The notes: generated by a model from the sequence alone, not told the origin. A stretch of 64,000 bases of DNA from Kitagawia praeruptora (GCA_037693485.1 CM075351.1:95932001-95996000); one strand, 5' to 3'. Shown: positions 46,379-57,651, counted from the stretch's first letter. Numbers and translations are program-made.

Positions 46379-47283
46379 TTTACATTATAACGAGACAACA
46401 AATAGAATCAGATTTGGTTCAATAATTAATAGAATCACATTTTAGATAAAAATTTGTTCAAATTTCAAATGTTAATGTTTTGGTAAAAGTTTATACATGA
46501 CTTATATTTTACATTAAAATCAAAATTTATATTTTATTGAACATATTTCGAAAATTATTTATGAGATTTTATAGTAGGATTAATATTTCCCTTTGGACTT
46601 CAATGATCCGCGTATGTATTTCAATTAAATCACTTACTAACATCAATTTTCAAAAACGAACTATATCAATGGCGTTGATAAAAATAAGTAACATTTTTGC
46701 TATTTTATTACGTTTATATATGTTCGTTTTAACTCAAATTTCGACCATTTTTTATAATTAAGTCATAAAATTCAATAGAATAAAAAATCGTTTGAATATT
46801 AAAAATATTTGTGAATCGCACATGTTATAAATGTTATAAGATATACGACATATTAAAAAATTTAAAATAATAATCTACTAATTTTTTTTAAAAAAATTAC
46901 TAAAAATTAAAAATTGAAAAGTAGAAATATGAACCATATATAAAAAACCAAACAAATTAAACCGATTTTTTTTTAAGAAAATGAATTAATTAAATTCACA
47001 TTATACAGGTTATAAGCTATAGTAAAAATTGTATTTTAATAATCTAAACAAAATATAAGCAATTTTTCTAAATTGAATAAGATTTTAAACGTAAAAAATT
47101 GTCCTTTTTTTCTCTTCAGCTTATGGGTAGTTTCTATTGAAAAATATTTGTTAAACTGTCATTAAATTAAATATTATTTTGTGAGTTTCGCCTGAATAGT
47201 AAAATCGTCGAAATCTAATTTTCGAAAATAAAGATAAAACACAAATAATATTAAACGTCTAAAATTTAGTAAATATCAAGCTT

Positions 47284-47600
47284 TTCCACTGGGCAAGATG
47301 CCGCTCAACTGTTCAAGCACGGTGGTATTGATTCCAATTCGACAAAGGTAGAATGACCGGTCGAGGGTCCAATATTGTACGCCAACCTTCAGGCCGTGAG
47401 GCTTTCCTAGGGATGTTTTCTATTTACATTCCCGTCTCTTATAAAGAGCCGCTAAACGATCGAACCGGACAGGCGTAGGTAGCTTGACCGCCTTACCGGT
47501 CATTGAAACACAAGCTGGAGAGGCAATCCGCTGTGAGAGATAGCCTAATTGAAACTGGAAGACCAAAGAGTTTTCCTTAATTACGGCTTCCTTTATATTT
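47284..47600. other. GC-richer block, possible organellar insertion or captured sequence
   Basis: A block of about 315 bp, near 48 percent GC by eye, in DNA that is otherwise far more AT-rich. It contains GACCGGTCGAGGGTCC, CGATCGAACCGGACAGG and GCTGGAGAGGCAATCCGC, a texture like plant mitochondrial intergenic DNA. No ORF, tRNA or rRNA is evident. It ends about 20 bp before a Helitron 3' hairpin. Origin is inferred from composition only. Confidence 0.3.
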
Positions 47601-47618
47601 ATATTTTTTTTAAAAAGA

Positions 47619-47644
47619 CGTGCATTGCACGAGCTATAAACTAG
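47619..47644 (+). mobile_element. Helitron 3' terminus, degenerate
   Basis: CGTGCATTGCACG hairpin (5-bp stem) followed by AGCTATAAACTAG and T. This is a decayed version of the ends at 8914 and 46,378. The 47,645-48,340 stretch after it is AT-rich and related by eye to 9,300-10,040. Confidence 0.55.
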
Positions 47645-48344
47645 TATGTATAATAAATTTCAAAACAATTTTATCCAAAATTTTGGTCCGACCAAACTAA
47701 TAAGAACCGTTTGAACTTAAATAGATAGATGAAATCGTTAAATCTAATATCAAAAAGAGTATTACATTGAAATACAAAAATATTTTTAATGATTAAAACC
47801 AAATGCAAATCACACCATGGATATTTCAGTTATTTAAAATATTAAATATACGCTAATAGAAATTAAAATTTATTTTAGATGCAATCATAATTCACTTCTA
47901 AATTCTAAATCAATAAGGTGTATAAATTTTTTTTATTGTTTACCATACCTATTATACTATTATTGTTTACTATACTTATTCTACTATTTACGGTTAAATT
48001 TAATTTAAAGATAATAATCTTTTAATTTACTAAATTCATATATTACATGATTTTTAATTTCATTACTAAAAAATCATAAAACATATTTACTATAAATTTA
48101 TATGCCTGAAGATTACATATTTTATACATTTTTATTTATGTCTTTTTTAAATATTCTTTATTTTTTTAGCACATATCAGTTAACTTATCAGAAAATTGTG
48201 AATTATTTTAGCAACAATCAGAATTCACTACTAAATATTAGACCAATAAATTTTATCTAGAATATTTGCCAAAAGTACAACTTTTTTTAAGTTTTTTTTG
48301 CGTACCATCTTCTCAAAATATTTTCAAAAATACCAATTTATTTG

Positions 48345-48800
48345 CAAAACTATGGAGGTTGCATTTAGTTGCATATGTGGTTGCATATATGCAACTGAAA
48401 ACTGGAAGTTGAATTTTCATTTTTATAGTTGTATTTAAGGGCTGCACAACAGCTAAAATATGAGAATTCAACTTCCACTTTTCAGTTGCATATAAGGTTG
48501 CATTCAATTGCGTATGTGGTTGCACATGCAACCTTATATGCAACTAAAAACTAGAAGTTAAATTTTCATTCTTTTCGATTGTATATAAGGGTTGCGCAAC
48601 AGGAAAAAATGGAAATTCAACTTCCAATTTTAAGTTGCATATAAGGTTGCATATGCAACCACATATGCAATTGAATATACCCTTATATGCAACTGAAAGC
48701 TGCAAGTTAAATTTCCATATAACTGTAAAAAATATGGAAATTCAATTTTCAATTTTCAGATGAATATAAGGTTGCATATGAGGTTGCATATGCAACCACA
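48345..48800. repeat. mosaic of nested inverted repeats
   Basis: At least six alternating copies of GTTGCATATAAGGTTGCAT and its complement are linked by GAAGTTGAATTTTCAT / ATGAAAATTCAACTTCC spacers. The whole could fold into several overlapping hairpins. No protein-coding signal is convincing; reading frames across it are repeats. Confidence 0.65.
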
Positions 48801-48897
48801 GTTCAAACTGAATGCATAGACAATTTTATTTAAGTAATTATTTATATTATACTCAAATGTTCAATTTGATAAAGTTAAGTTCACGCCATTTCGAAAA

Positions 48898-50720
48898 TGT
48901 TAGGCCCCAAAAGATGGGTTAATAAGCCAGAAAGGGGGTTTGAATAGCTTATTACATTTTTTTTTAAAATAGAGCTTGGCGTTTTTAAATTTTCTTTTCT
49001 CTTTTAAAATATTCGTTACTTGTAAGTAAGTAAATCGAGTGTAAAAAAATAAAGAGATCATAAAAAAACAGAGTACAACAAGGTTGATTTTATTCTCGTA
49101 CGCAATGGCGCAACCCCTAATTGATCCGCTCACCCCTACTTCAATCCCTGGACTCGAGATTTCTTTACATAAAAAGATGAACTCCTTATAGTAGGCGAAG
49201 AAGTCTTTATCACACTAAGTATTTATCTAAGATCTTAATTACAAATTAATCCCTCAAAATACAAAGAAAATCTACTAGACTTATCTTGGAGCGTAACTCC
49301 TCGCTACCTCCTCAAAATCTAAGTATAATCCTTACAAGTTTATCTCGGAGCGTACATTGCTACCTACTCAAAACTATGTAAAAACCTTGCATAGATTATG
49401 TTACTCTACAACTTTGTTGATCTTGGGTCTTAGGTCTTAGATCTTTCTTTTTCTTCACGGTGCGGTAACACTTAACTCCCCGTTAACGTGTTAAAGACAC
49501 GGGTCTTAAAAAAAGGATCATCTCACTTCACCTCACCTTACAACAGGTTTGGATAACAAATCTTACGATTTAAACCTTGTTTAAGAAATAAAAATTGTTC
49601 AGACGAGTATATTACGGTACTAGACCAAAGACAAGCGCGCGCGCGTGCACACACACACACACACAGATATATATATATATATAATCGAAGCAACAATATA
49701 TATAGATGTGAGTCGGAGTACACGTTGTGTGTGTACAAGTATGCAATAAATTAAGTGTGTATGTTCAAATAATAAGTAAATGAAAGCAAACACTTAAGTC
49801 ATACACAAACAATATAGAAGACCGGATATAAGTTGACTTGAATAAAATCGAGTACGTTTCGAAAAGTCTAAGTTGTTATAAAGCCTTGAAACTAAAACAA
49901 CTAATAAAACTAAAGGCTTTTAAACAAACTAAGACAACTCATTAAGTTTTGAGAAAGATAACTCGATTATGTCGTATATCGACCTATATGAAAATTTCTT
50001 TAACAAGAAAACAAAGTGAGTTTTTACTTCAAAAAATTAACAAGTAAAGGTTCGTTTATAACTAATATATGTTTTATACGAGAGATCTTAAACTCGAACT
50101 TCAAAGTAATACAATTTCAAAACCAAAACTCAAAAGGCTCGTTTATAACTCGAAAAATAAATAATCGAGTAACCTTTAACTTGTTGTTCAAATTTAGTTT
50201 TACTTCTTTAGTCCGTTAAGGAAGCCTTGTTTATATCTATAAATAATAGTAAAAGATTTGTACAAATAGTTTACAACTTAAAGGCGACGTTAAATACAAA
50301 TGTATAAATATTATTAGAGCGAGAACTTCGTTTATATCTCTAAATAATAATATAAGATTTATATGAATATTCTTAAGCTTGGAATATAAGTTCGTTTGCA
50401 TCACTTTAATTATATTTTGAATGAAGAAGTTTTTTGTTTATATCATAATATATCGACTTATACAAATTAACTTCAACTTGAAAATTAATGTGAGCTAACT
50501 CAAATATTCAACAAAGAAGCTTAGTTTATATTTCGTAAACAAAATAAAAGTACTTGCTTCTAGCTCGGAATATGAGTTAGAATAAAATACAAAAATTCAC
50601 TTCGGAAGCCTTTCGTTTACATCGTATATAACGACTTATAGAAATAGCTTCGTCTTGAAATTTAAGTCGGTGTTTGTTTTTAATTCCGAAAATTAATTCA
50701 AGGAATTTCAACAAATAAAA
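48898..50720 (-). mobile_element. isolated copia-type LTR, right end unresolved
   Basis: TGTTAGGCCCC ... AAGGGGGTTTGAATAGCTTA is the same terminus style as the LTRs of A-D in leftward orientation. Loosely spaced repeats around TTCGTTTATATC (50,050-50,620) would sit in U3. There is no primer site to its left, so it is a solo or truncated LTR. No matching target duplication was found. A (GT/CA)n and (TA)n occur at 49,640-49,682. No coding sequence is seen to 51,069. Confidence 0.5.
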
Positions 50721-51069
50721 AGACATAGAGTAGATGACCAACTAACTCTTCTTGAAATGTTTATTTATTATATATATGAAAAAGAAAGAACCGATTAAAA
50801 CTCGGTATATATAAACCGTAATCTTGACAAAACTAAATATTCGTGCTAAAAATAAAATAAGAAAATACACCACAAATATTTAGAACCTACTTATATACAT
50901 CAATATGCAACTAATAAACCAACTTATGACCCTTATTGCCCTTCAAAGAGAGACAAAATAATTTCTTTCGAAATCAAGGAATACGAGTTAAGATCGAGAA
51001 CGGCAGTTCATTTATATATCAAAAATCAACCAAACAAGATATATAAACTACTAGATATATATATATATA

Positions 51070-51590
51070 TATTATGGAATAAAAATTAGGTTATTAGATT
51101 GTGGCTAGGGTTTGCTGTATTTAATGCTAGGGTGCGTGAGCTTCGTGCTTTAATGGCTGCTCTCGTGCTCGTGGCTGAATCTGCCTTCACAAGATGCCTA
51201 CGTACTTTGATGTGTATCAAAGATCAAGCAAAAAACGTAGTTCTGAGAATATGGGGTCAGACCCTTTATATAGGGTGAGAAACCCTAAAATCGTAGTAGG
51301 GTTAGGTGACTTGGTGGGCAAGTCACCGACTAGAAGAAGGTTCTAGTCTCCTTCCATGTATGAATCAGTTTCCATGTTGAAGTATGTGCCTTGAAGGCTA
51401 AGTCAGGCAAGAGTTATATCCTTGTTTGACTCTTATTTGCTGAGCTGTTTATTACCCATAATATTAATTACGAAATTAATATTATAAATAGGGTTTGGGC
51501 CTATCTGGTGGGCCCCACGTTTGGACCATTCTAGGTCTAATTAATGCCACATTAAATGTGTCTTTATGGCTTATTTTCAGCCCATATCAT
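51070..51590 (-). repeat. Element E 3' LTR
   Basis: On the minus strand it begins TGATATGGGCTGAAAATAAG. The outer end has decayed (TATTATGG versus TGTTGTGG in the other copy). The polypurine tract AAGTTGGGGGGCAAA adjoins it at 51,591-51,605. Confidence 0.88.
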
Positions 51591-51699
51591 TTGCCCCCCA
51601 ACTTCTAGGAAAACTGATTAGGTTTTCCTTGAAGTTTTAACAGTCCTTTATAAGACTCGGGTCAGGGTTCATCTTTATACACTAGTGTTTCATGAGTAT

Positions 51700-52380
51700 T
51701 GTCTTGATGTAAAGCGTGGAGCGACCGACGCGTTTACGACAATGTTAATTCGATGCTAATCGGCACTAATCAGCCTTAACGACGTTTAAACAATGTTTAA
51801 ACGACTTTGAATGGCATAAAACGGCATTAAACGGCACTAATCAATGCTAAATGGTGCTAAAACGACACTAATCGGTGCTAATCGGCACTAATCTGTGCTA
51901 GTAGAAGGAGATCCGGGACAGTTGCAGCTGGTCGGCTGGAGGATGCTCCAGGTTGCCTAGAGGATGCTCCAGGTTGGCTAGAGGATGCTCCAGGTCGGCT
52001 TGAGCCCCTTCATGGCACCAGGTCGGTTGGAGGATGCTCCAGGTTGCCTGGAGGATGCTCCAGGTCGGCTGGAGGATGCTCCAGGTCGGCTGGAGGATGC
52101 TCCAGGTCGGCTGGAGCCCCTTCATGACACCAGGTCGGCTGGAGGGTGCTCCAGGTTGCCTGGGGGATGCTCCAGGTCGGCTAGTAGGTTGATGGGAGAT
52201 CCATGTTGACTTCAGCGATGCTAAACGATGCTTAAACGACGTTTCAATCTATGTTAAACGACGTTGCATGGCATAAGACGACACTATACGGTGCTAAACG
52301 ATGCTTAAACAATGTTGCATGGCATAAGACGGCACTACACGGTGCTAAACGATGCTAGACGGCGCTAAGTTGAAGGTCGA
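51700..52380. repeat. Element E interspersed short repeats
   Basis: Clusters of 11-12 bp CGGCACTAAT / GGTGCTAAACGATGC units (51,750-51,905 and 52,215-52,375) flank an irregular array of 21-bp GGAGGATGCTCCAGGTCGGCT units (51,930-52,190). Confidence 0.8.
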
Positions 52381-52459
52381 TGTTCGTTCCGGAAAGTAAA
52401 AACCTTCAACAGAACCATCAAACGATCCAACCAACTGACGGGAGGTGCCATATGTGCCA

Positions 52460-52845
52460 GGAGGTCGGCCGAAGGATGCTCCAGGTTGCCTGGGAGATGC
52501 TCCAGGTCGGCTGGAGCCCCTTCGTGGCACTAGGTCGGCTGGAGGATGCTCCAGGTTGCCTGGGGGATGCTCCGGGTCGGCTGGAGCCCCTTCGTGGCAC
52601 CAGGTCGGCCGGAGGATGCTCCAGGTTGCCTGGGGGATGCTCCGGGCCGGCTGGAGCCCCTTCGTGGCACTAGGTCGGCTGAAGGATGCTCCAGGTTGCC
52701 TGGGGGATGCTCCGGGTCGGCTGGAGCCCCTTCGTGGCACCAGGTCGGCTGGAGGATGCTCCAGGTTTCCTGGGGGATGCTCCGGGTCGGCTGGAGCCCC
52801 TTCGTGGCACTAGGTCGGCTGGAGGATGCTCCAGGTTGCCTTATT
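52460..52845. repeat. Element E 70-bp GC-rich minisatellite
   Basis: About five and a half copies of a 70-bp unit containing GGTCGGCTGGAGGATGCTCC, then GGTTGCCTGGGGGATGCTCC and GGAGCCCCTTCGTGGCAC. The period is not a multiple of three and the unit lacks stops, so open frames appear on both strands. These are not taken as genes. Confidence 0.9.
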
Positions 52846-53203
52846 GTGCCACTCAGAGCTTTTTACCAATGTCTGGAGTCCCATTCCTGAATCACGTCCT
52901 CGACTTTTGGATGTTGTATACCTCCTTTCAAAGCATAATTAATCTCTTTGTTAGCGAGGCTAACCGATAATGATTTATCTTCCTTAAACGTAATTAGCTC
53001 CTTAAGCTTAGATGAGTGCTTTGACACATCTTGTTGCTATATCTTCACTTAAATCGTTCTTTTCTTTTCCAGAATCGTATGAATTGTTACAGTTCTCGCC
53101 AAGCATAACAGATGAATTCAATCTTTTTTCATGTATAAACGATAGATGACCTGCAAAAACGAACCGGACTGTGTTTCAACCTGGTATAAGAGGTCATCCA
53201 TCT

Positions 53204-53338
53204 TCTATAAAAGAGTGGGAGGAGCTTTCATTTTCATTCACTCAACTTCTTCTCACTTCTGAAATTCTCTCTAAAGCTCTCAAGCTCTAAAGATTTCAAG
53301 TTCCAGTTCTAGGTTCTAGTTTCAAGTTCGAGATCAAG
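53204..53338 (+). promoter_or_regulatory. promoter and leader of the antisense ORF in element E
   Basis: CTATAAAAGAG (53205-53215) is a good plant TATA box. It is followed by a CT-rich leader without ATG and then AAGATGGCAG at 53336-53345, a strong plant start context. Orientation is opposite to that of the element. Confidence 0.65.
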
Positions 53339-54583
53339 ATGGCAGATGGCAACCGTGCTTCAGCTCCGTCATTCTCTATGTCCGAGGCGATGGCCAAGAG
53401 AACCATGACCAAAACTTTTCGAGGTAAACTTAGATTGCATCCTCCCTCATATATTGATCGTAGATTTCATTCTCTATTAGACTTGTTGAATACTATGAGG
53501 GATGCATTCCCAAATAGTTCTGAATTAGCCTCGTACCATAGTCCGTGTAAGTTCGACAAGGAAGATGTCGATAAAATTAAGAAGTTATATGGCTTCCCGG
53601 ACGCGATCAAGGTTCGCCTTCCTGGCTTGGCGGATAGAACTTGTAACTGGCACCCAGAGAAGCTGTGTGTTTACAAGGGAGCCCTTGAAGCAGGTCTGAG
53701 ATTCCCAGTCGATCAGTTCATCACCAGGTTTCTTTCTTCATCTTATATGTAATATTTTCATATGACTTGTTATTGTAAATGTCTCACTGATTCTTTGTTT
53801 CAGGCCAACGCCCAATTTCAGGCCAGCACTCGCCTAGGCCGAGCATATCGAGATGAAAACGTGACCTTAAAGAAGGAAAAGGTAGCTTTTGACGAGAAAT
53901 GCCAAGACTTGGAGTCTAGGGCCATCCGGGCTGAAGCTGATGCTCATTCTTTTCAGAGACAGTATGACTCCTTATACAACAAAAGGGCAGTTGACTACAA
54001 GTTTGTGGTGAAAGCTTACCAGGAGTCTAAGGATTTCTTTCAGCTTATAGATAAGCACGACGATGAAGTACGTCCGGGTATCATGTCTGTTGGCTGGGAT
54101 AGAGCTATCAATGCTGTGAGCAAGAGGCATCCAACTATGGTTAACCCGAGGGAATTCCCAAGTCCTTATGGTCAGCTTGCTTCAGGCTCGGGAGCCAACC
54201 AAGCATCGGGTTCCGGCTCTAGGGGAAGTCATCGTCGTTCTGGCTCCGGCTCAAGAGGGGGCGTCCGAGCTACTATGGACGATTCGGTTTCCTCGGACCC
54301 TCGCGGGAAAAGACCTATGTCCACGCGGAAGGGTGGAGTAACTCGCCAAGCGATCCCTCCAAACAGGGTGGCTCAGACTGAGGATAGCTCATCTTCTGAG
54401 GAGGAAGAGGTAGAAGTTGTAAAGACTGTGCCTCAACCAATGGTGGTGGCCGAACCGAATAATGGCCCTGACGAGGAAAGCTCGGAGGAAGGGAGCGGCG
54501 AGGAAGAGAGCGGTGAAGAAGAAAGTGGCAAAGAGGAGAGTGGTGAAGAGGAGAACGGTGAAGAGGAGTCCTCGGGTGAGTAG
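53339..54583 (+). pseudogene. antisense ORF of element E (putative gypsy-type Transposase_28-like domain), two open parts
   Basis: Part one (53339-53752) starts MADGNRASAPSFSMSEA and contains KLCVYKGALEAGLRFPVDQF. I recognise this as the core of the plant putative-gypsy-type domain (PF04195-like) found in many retrotransposon-borne proteins. Part two (about 53804-54583) begins after a good acceptor (TTGTTTCAG). It has a coiled-coil stretch, a Gly/Ser-rich linker (SGSGANQASGSGSRG) and a tail of repeated EES/GEE. A simple GT-AG splice between the parts is off by one base, so sequence has probably been lost between them. Role unknown; family members are thought to be element-encoded accessory proteins. 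Confidence 0.65.
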
Positions 54584-54675
54584 TTGGGATTGCTTGGTGG
54601 CCTTGCATGGCCTAGCTTGGCCGCATGTGGCTTTGTATTTCTAGCTTTCAATCAAGGTCCTTTGGGATCAAACTT

Positions 54676-55101
54676 TTATTTGCCTAAGTGATGTAACTTA
54701 ACTGTCGGCCCTTCGGGGTCTTTATTTATGCACTTGTTTCTTTCATTCATATGTTCATTTATAATATGTCCAGGAGGGTAGTTAGGCAAACCATACATTG
54801 GGTTGGTGTTCTTGGGGAGATTTATAATATGGATCTGTACTCCTGGTGGTGGGTGGCTAGGATCAACTAAATGAGAAACCAGCGTCTGAAGGGAGTTGGT
54901 TCCTTGACTCGGGTGGACGACCATAGGTAACGTCCTCTCAGCATGGGGATTCGTCCCTGGGGGTTGAGAAGCCTGAGTTTGAGTGATCACCCCTGTTGCT
55001 GGGGGTACTTGCTCAGTGATAGGCAGAGCAGAACTAATTGGTAAAGCCTCAGTAGTGATTGGCTCTGTAGTGATTGGTGTTGTTCTTCGTGTTTGAACCA
55101 T
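54676..55101 (-). pseudogene. gag: Element E gag N-terminal stub
   Basis: 141 codons starting MVQTRRTTPITTE, the typical opening of gypsy gag polyproteins, about 15 bp inside the primer site. It is Thr/Pro-rich and stops before any capsid or knuckle motif. The rest of gag-pol is deleted. Confidence 0.65.
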
Positions 55102-55114
55102 GGTTGATCTCTTT

Positions 55115-55132
55115 TTCCCACAGACGGTGCTA
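55115..55132 (-). other. Element E primer-binding site
   Basis: TAGCACCGTCTGTGGGAA on the minus strand differs by two bases from the TGGCGCCGTCTGTGGGAA site common in plant Tat-type gypsy elements. Confidence 0.8.
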
Positions 55133-55134
55133 AA

Positions 55135-55652
55135 TGTTGTGGAATAAAAACTAGGTTATTAGATTGCGGCTAGGGTTTGCTGTATTTAATGCTAGGGTGC
55201 GTGAGCTTCGTGCTTTAATGGCTGCTCTCGTGCTCGTGGCTGAATCTGCCTTCACAAGATGCCTACGTACTTTGATGTGTATCAAAGATCAAGCCAAAAA
55301 CGTAGTTCTGAGAATGAGGGGTCAGACCCTTTATATAGGCTGAGAAGCCCTAAAATCGTAGTAGGGTTAGGTGACTTGGTGGGCAAGTCACCGACTAGAA
55401 GAAGGTTCTAGTCTCCTTCCATGTATGAATCAGTTTCCATGTTGAAGTATGTGCCTTGAAGGCTAAGTCAGGCAAGAGTTATATCCTTGTTTCATTCTTA
55501 TTTGCTGAGCTGTTTATTACCCCTAATATTAATTACGAAATTAATATTATAAATAGGGATTGGGCCTATCTGGTGGGCCCCACGTTTGGACCATTCTAGG
55601 TCTAATTAATGCCACATTAAATGTGTCTTTAGGGCTTATTTTCAGCCCATAT

Positions 55653-55654
<2 letters not shown>
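55135..55654 (-). repeat. Element E 5' LTR
   Basis: 520 bp, plus-strand start TGTTGTGGAATAAAAAC. A TATA-like TATATAAAGG (on the minus strand, about 55,338-55,329) is conserved in both LTRs. Confidence 0.88.

Positions 55655-55692
<38 letters not shown>
55655..55692. repeat. (AT)n microsatellite
   Basis: A run of AT between element E and the CACTA-like end, the continuation of the tract left of E at 51,056-51,069. Confidence 0.9.
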
Positions 55693-55695
<3 letters not shown>

Positions 55696-56466
55696 TACGC
55701 CATAAACGCACATACGCAACCCGCAAAAAGCGTTGCGTAAGACCTAAAAATCGTTGAGTAAGGTCTTACGCAACACCAGAGGGGCGTTGCCAATACTGGC
55801 GTTGCGTAAGACCCCCAATGCAATGCTTTTCTAAGCTATTGCAACGCTTCGAAAAACATTGCATAAGAGGCCTTATGCAACACCAAACGCATGCAAGCGC
55901 AACGCTACAAGGGGTTGCATAAGATGTTTCAGCCATGTCAACATGATGACATGTAAGCAAAGTGCCACGTGAGCATGCTGACATGTAAGCAAGGTGCCAC
56001 GTCAGCATGTTGACGTGTCATTAGTGGGGCCCACAAATGACACGTCACAAATGGGGGCATGCCACGTTAGTAGTGGGGCCCACATGCCACGTCAGCAATG
56101 GGCCCACGTACCATGTCAACAGTGGGACCCACATGCCACGTTAGCAATTGGCCCACATGCCACGTCAGCAGTGGGGTCCACTATCTAACGCAACGCTATT
56201 TGAGTCTAATGCAACACTAATTTTTTTTTAGCAACACCAATCTTGTCAAATGCAACACCATTCTCTTTTATTGCAACATTACAACTATGCTAATGCAACA
56301 TTAAATAAAGTCAAATGCAACGGTTTTTTATAAAAAATTTGAAATGACAGCTTTGTTCATACATAATACCAGCCTGTCCAATCCAAGACAACAACTTCAA
56401 AAGTCCAAAATAATGCAACCAAAAAAACTACTTAACAGCTTTACAACCAAGTTATACTACTACTAG
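55693..56466. mobile_element. CACTA (En/Spm)-like terminus with subterminal repeats
   Basis: Starts CACTACGCCATAAACGC, the canonical CACTA end, followed by many subterminal motifs in both orientations (GCGTTGCGTAAGAC, TTACGCAAC, TGCAACACC). At 55,940-56,180 a repeated TGCCACGTCAGCA / GTGGGGCCCACATG unit forms a loose minisatellite. The opposite terminus was not found. A hAT MITE interrupts it. Confidence 0.65.
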
Positions 56467-56474
56467 CTAAAAAC

Positions 56475-57159
56475 TAGGGGTGTGCACGGGTCGGTTCGGC
56501 TCGGTTTTTACCGAAAACCGTTACCAAACCGTACATGTCGGTTTGGTTCGGTTTTTACTTATTAACCGTAACCGAACCGCTCGGAACGGTTTTTTTCGGT
56601 TCGGTTAACCGTTTGTCGGTTTCGGTTTTTTTCCGTTTTTTATTTTTAATACTTAATATCATGCTAGTAAAAATTATAAGTTTATAATTTTCTTAAACCC
56701 AGTATTCCTACGAAGGTGGCGCATGTTTTAGCTTAAATGTGGTCATAAGATCAATCAATTCATTTTTAAAATATAAAACTGTAAAATCAAATTTTTTGAC
56801 ATTTTTAAATCTTTTTAAGTACATAATTATTTTTTGATAGATTATTAATAATTAGTGTAAAAAATAAGATGGGAAACTTTTGCAATTCAAGTTCTACTAG
56901 CTTTTGTCTTACTTCTTATATAAAATTCTATATTTATATAAGTATATAATATAAAAATATAAATTATTAAAATAATATATTTTCGGTTCGGTTTTTCGGT
57001 TCGGTTATTGGGATAAAACCGTAACCGTTACCAAACCGTTCCGTCGGTTCGGTTCGGTTACGGTTTTTTTCGGTTTTTGTCGGTTACGGTTTTTTTCGGT
57101 GCGGTTTTCCGGTTTTTCGGCTCGGTTTCGGTTTTTCGGTTTTATTTTGCTCACCCCTA
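56475..57159. mobile_element. hAT-type non-autonomous element
   Basis: Termini TAGGGGTGTGCA and (right, inward) TAGGGGTGAGCA are flanked by a perfect 8-bp duplication CTAAAAAC (56467-56474 and 57160-57167). The 8-bp duplication is diagnostic of hAT. Both ends carry many CGGTTCGGTT subterminal motifs, likely transposase-binding. 685 bp, AT-rich centre, no ORF. Confidence 0.88.
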
Positions 57160-57167
57160 CTAAAAAC

Positions 57168-57651
57168 TATAGAATAAAAGTCCTAAGAAGTTGTGCCAAC
57201 TTGAGTCGTGGGAGTACCATTGTTGTCCAATCTAATTTAACCAATTTTGATTCAATGGAGTTCCACTGTTGATGATTATGTACCAATCTGATTTCACCCA
57301 CTCCGATCAAATTAGACCCATCAGCATGGCCATCAGCTGCTGTGGTCATTGTCATACTAGGAAAAGTTAAATCAACATCATTTGACTTCACTGTAAGCGT
57401 TTTCTTTGAACAACCTGAAATTATTATAGTGCGCAATAAGAATTATTTAATTAATAAGTTCACAACATGGTACCAAAAACTTCTAGGAGATATTAATGGG
57501 CACTAAATATATGCAAGTCTAGCGCCTTACTAAGTGGCAAATTAGGCAATATTTCACTACGTGATTATTAGAACATTTTATTTCCCCTTATATAACATTC
57601 CTCTCATACTTTGAAGTTTAATATTATACTCCTACTTTTATTATTTAATAT
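57168..57651. other. continuation of the CACTA-like host DNA, unassigned
   Basis: A minus-strand frame (57436-57170, about 88 codons, TMTTAADGHADGSNLIGVG) could be an exon remnant, since it is bounded upstream by AT-rich DNA, but I recognise no family. The remainder is AT-rich. Confidence 0.3.

Larger units (their letters stand above)
51070..55654 (-). mobile_element. Element E: non-autonomous Ty3/gypsy (Tat-like) retrotransposon with an antisense gene
   Basis: LTRs 51070-51590 and 55135-55654 (about 520 bp, about 13 differences) lie within an (AT)n target (ATATA on both sides). Primer site and polypurine tract place the 5' LTR at the right. Internal content: a 141-codon gag stub, then on the opposite strand an ORF with its own TATA box, then GC-rich minisatellites. 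No protease, RT or integrase. Tat-lineage gypsy elements are known to carry an antisense ORF before the 3' LTR, which fits. Confidence 0.85.

Noticed and set aside
52345..52890. Overlapping long frames on both strands of the minisatellite
   Set aside because: A stop-free 70-bp unit opens every frame. There is no start context, domain or unique sequence.
57170..57436. A real minus-strand gene (about 88 codons)
   Set aside because: No domain, splice partner or promoter recognised; kept only as an unassigned segment of CACTA-like DNA.
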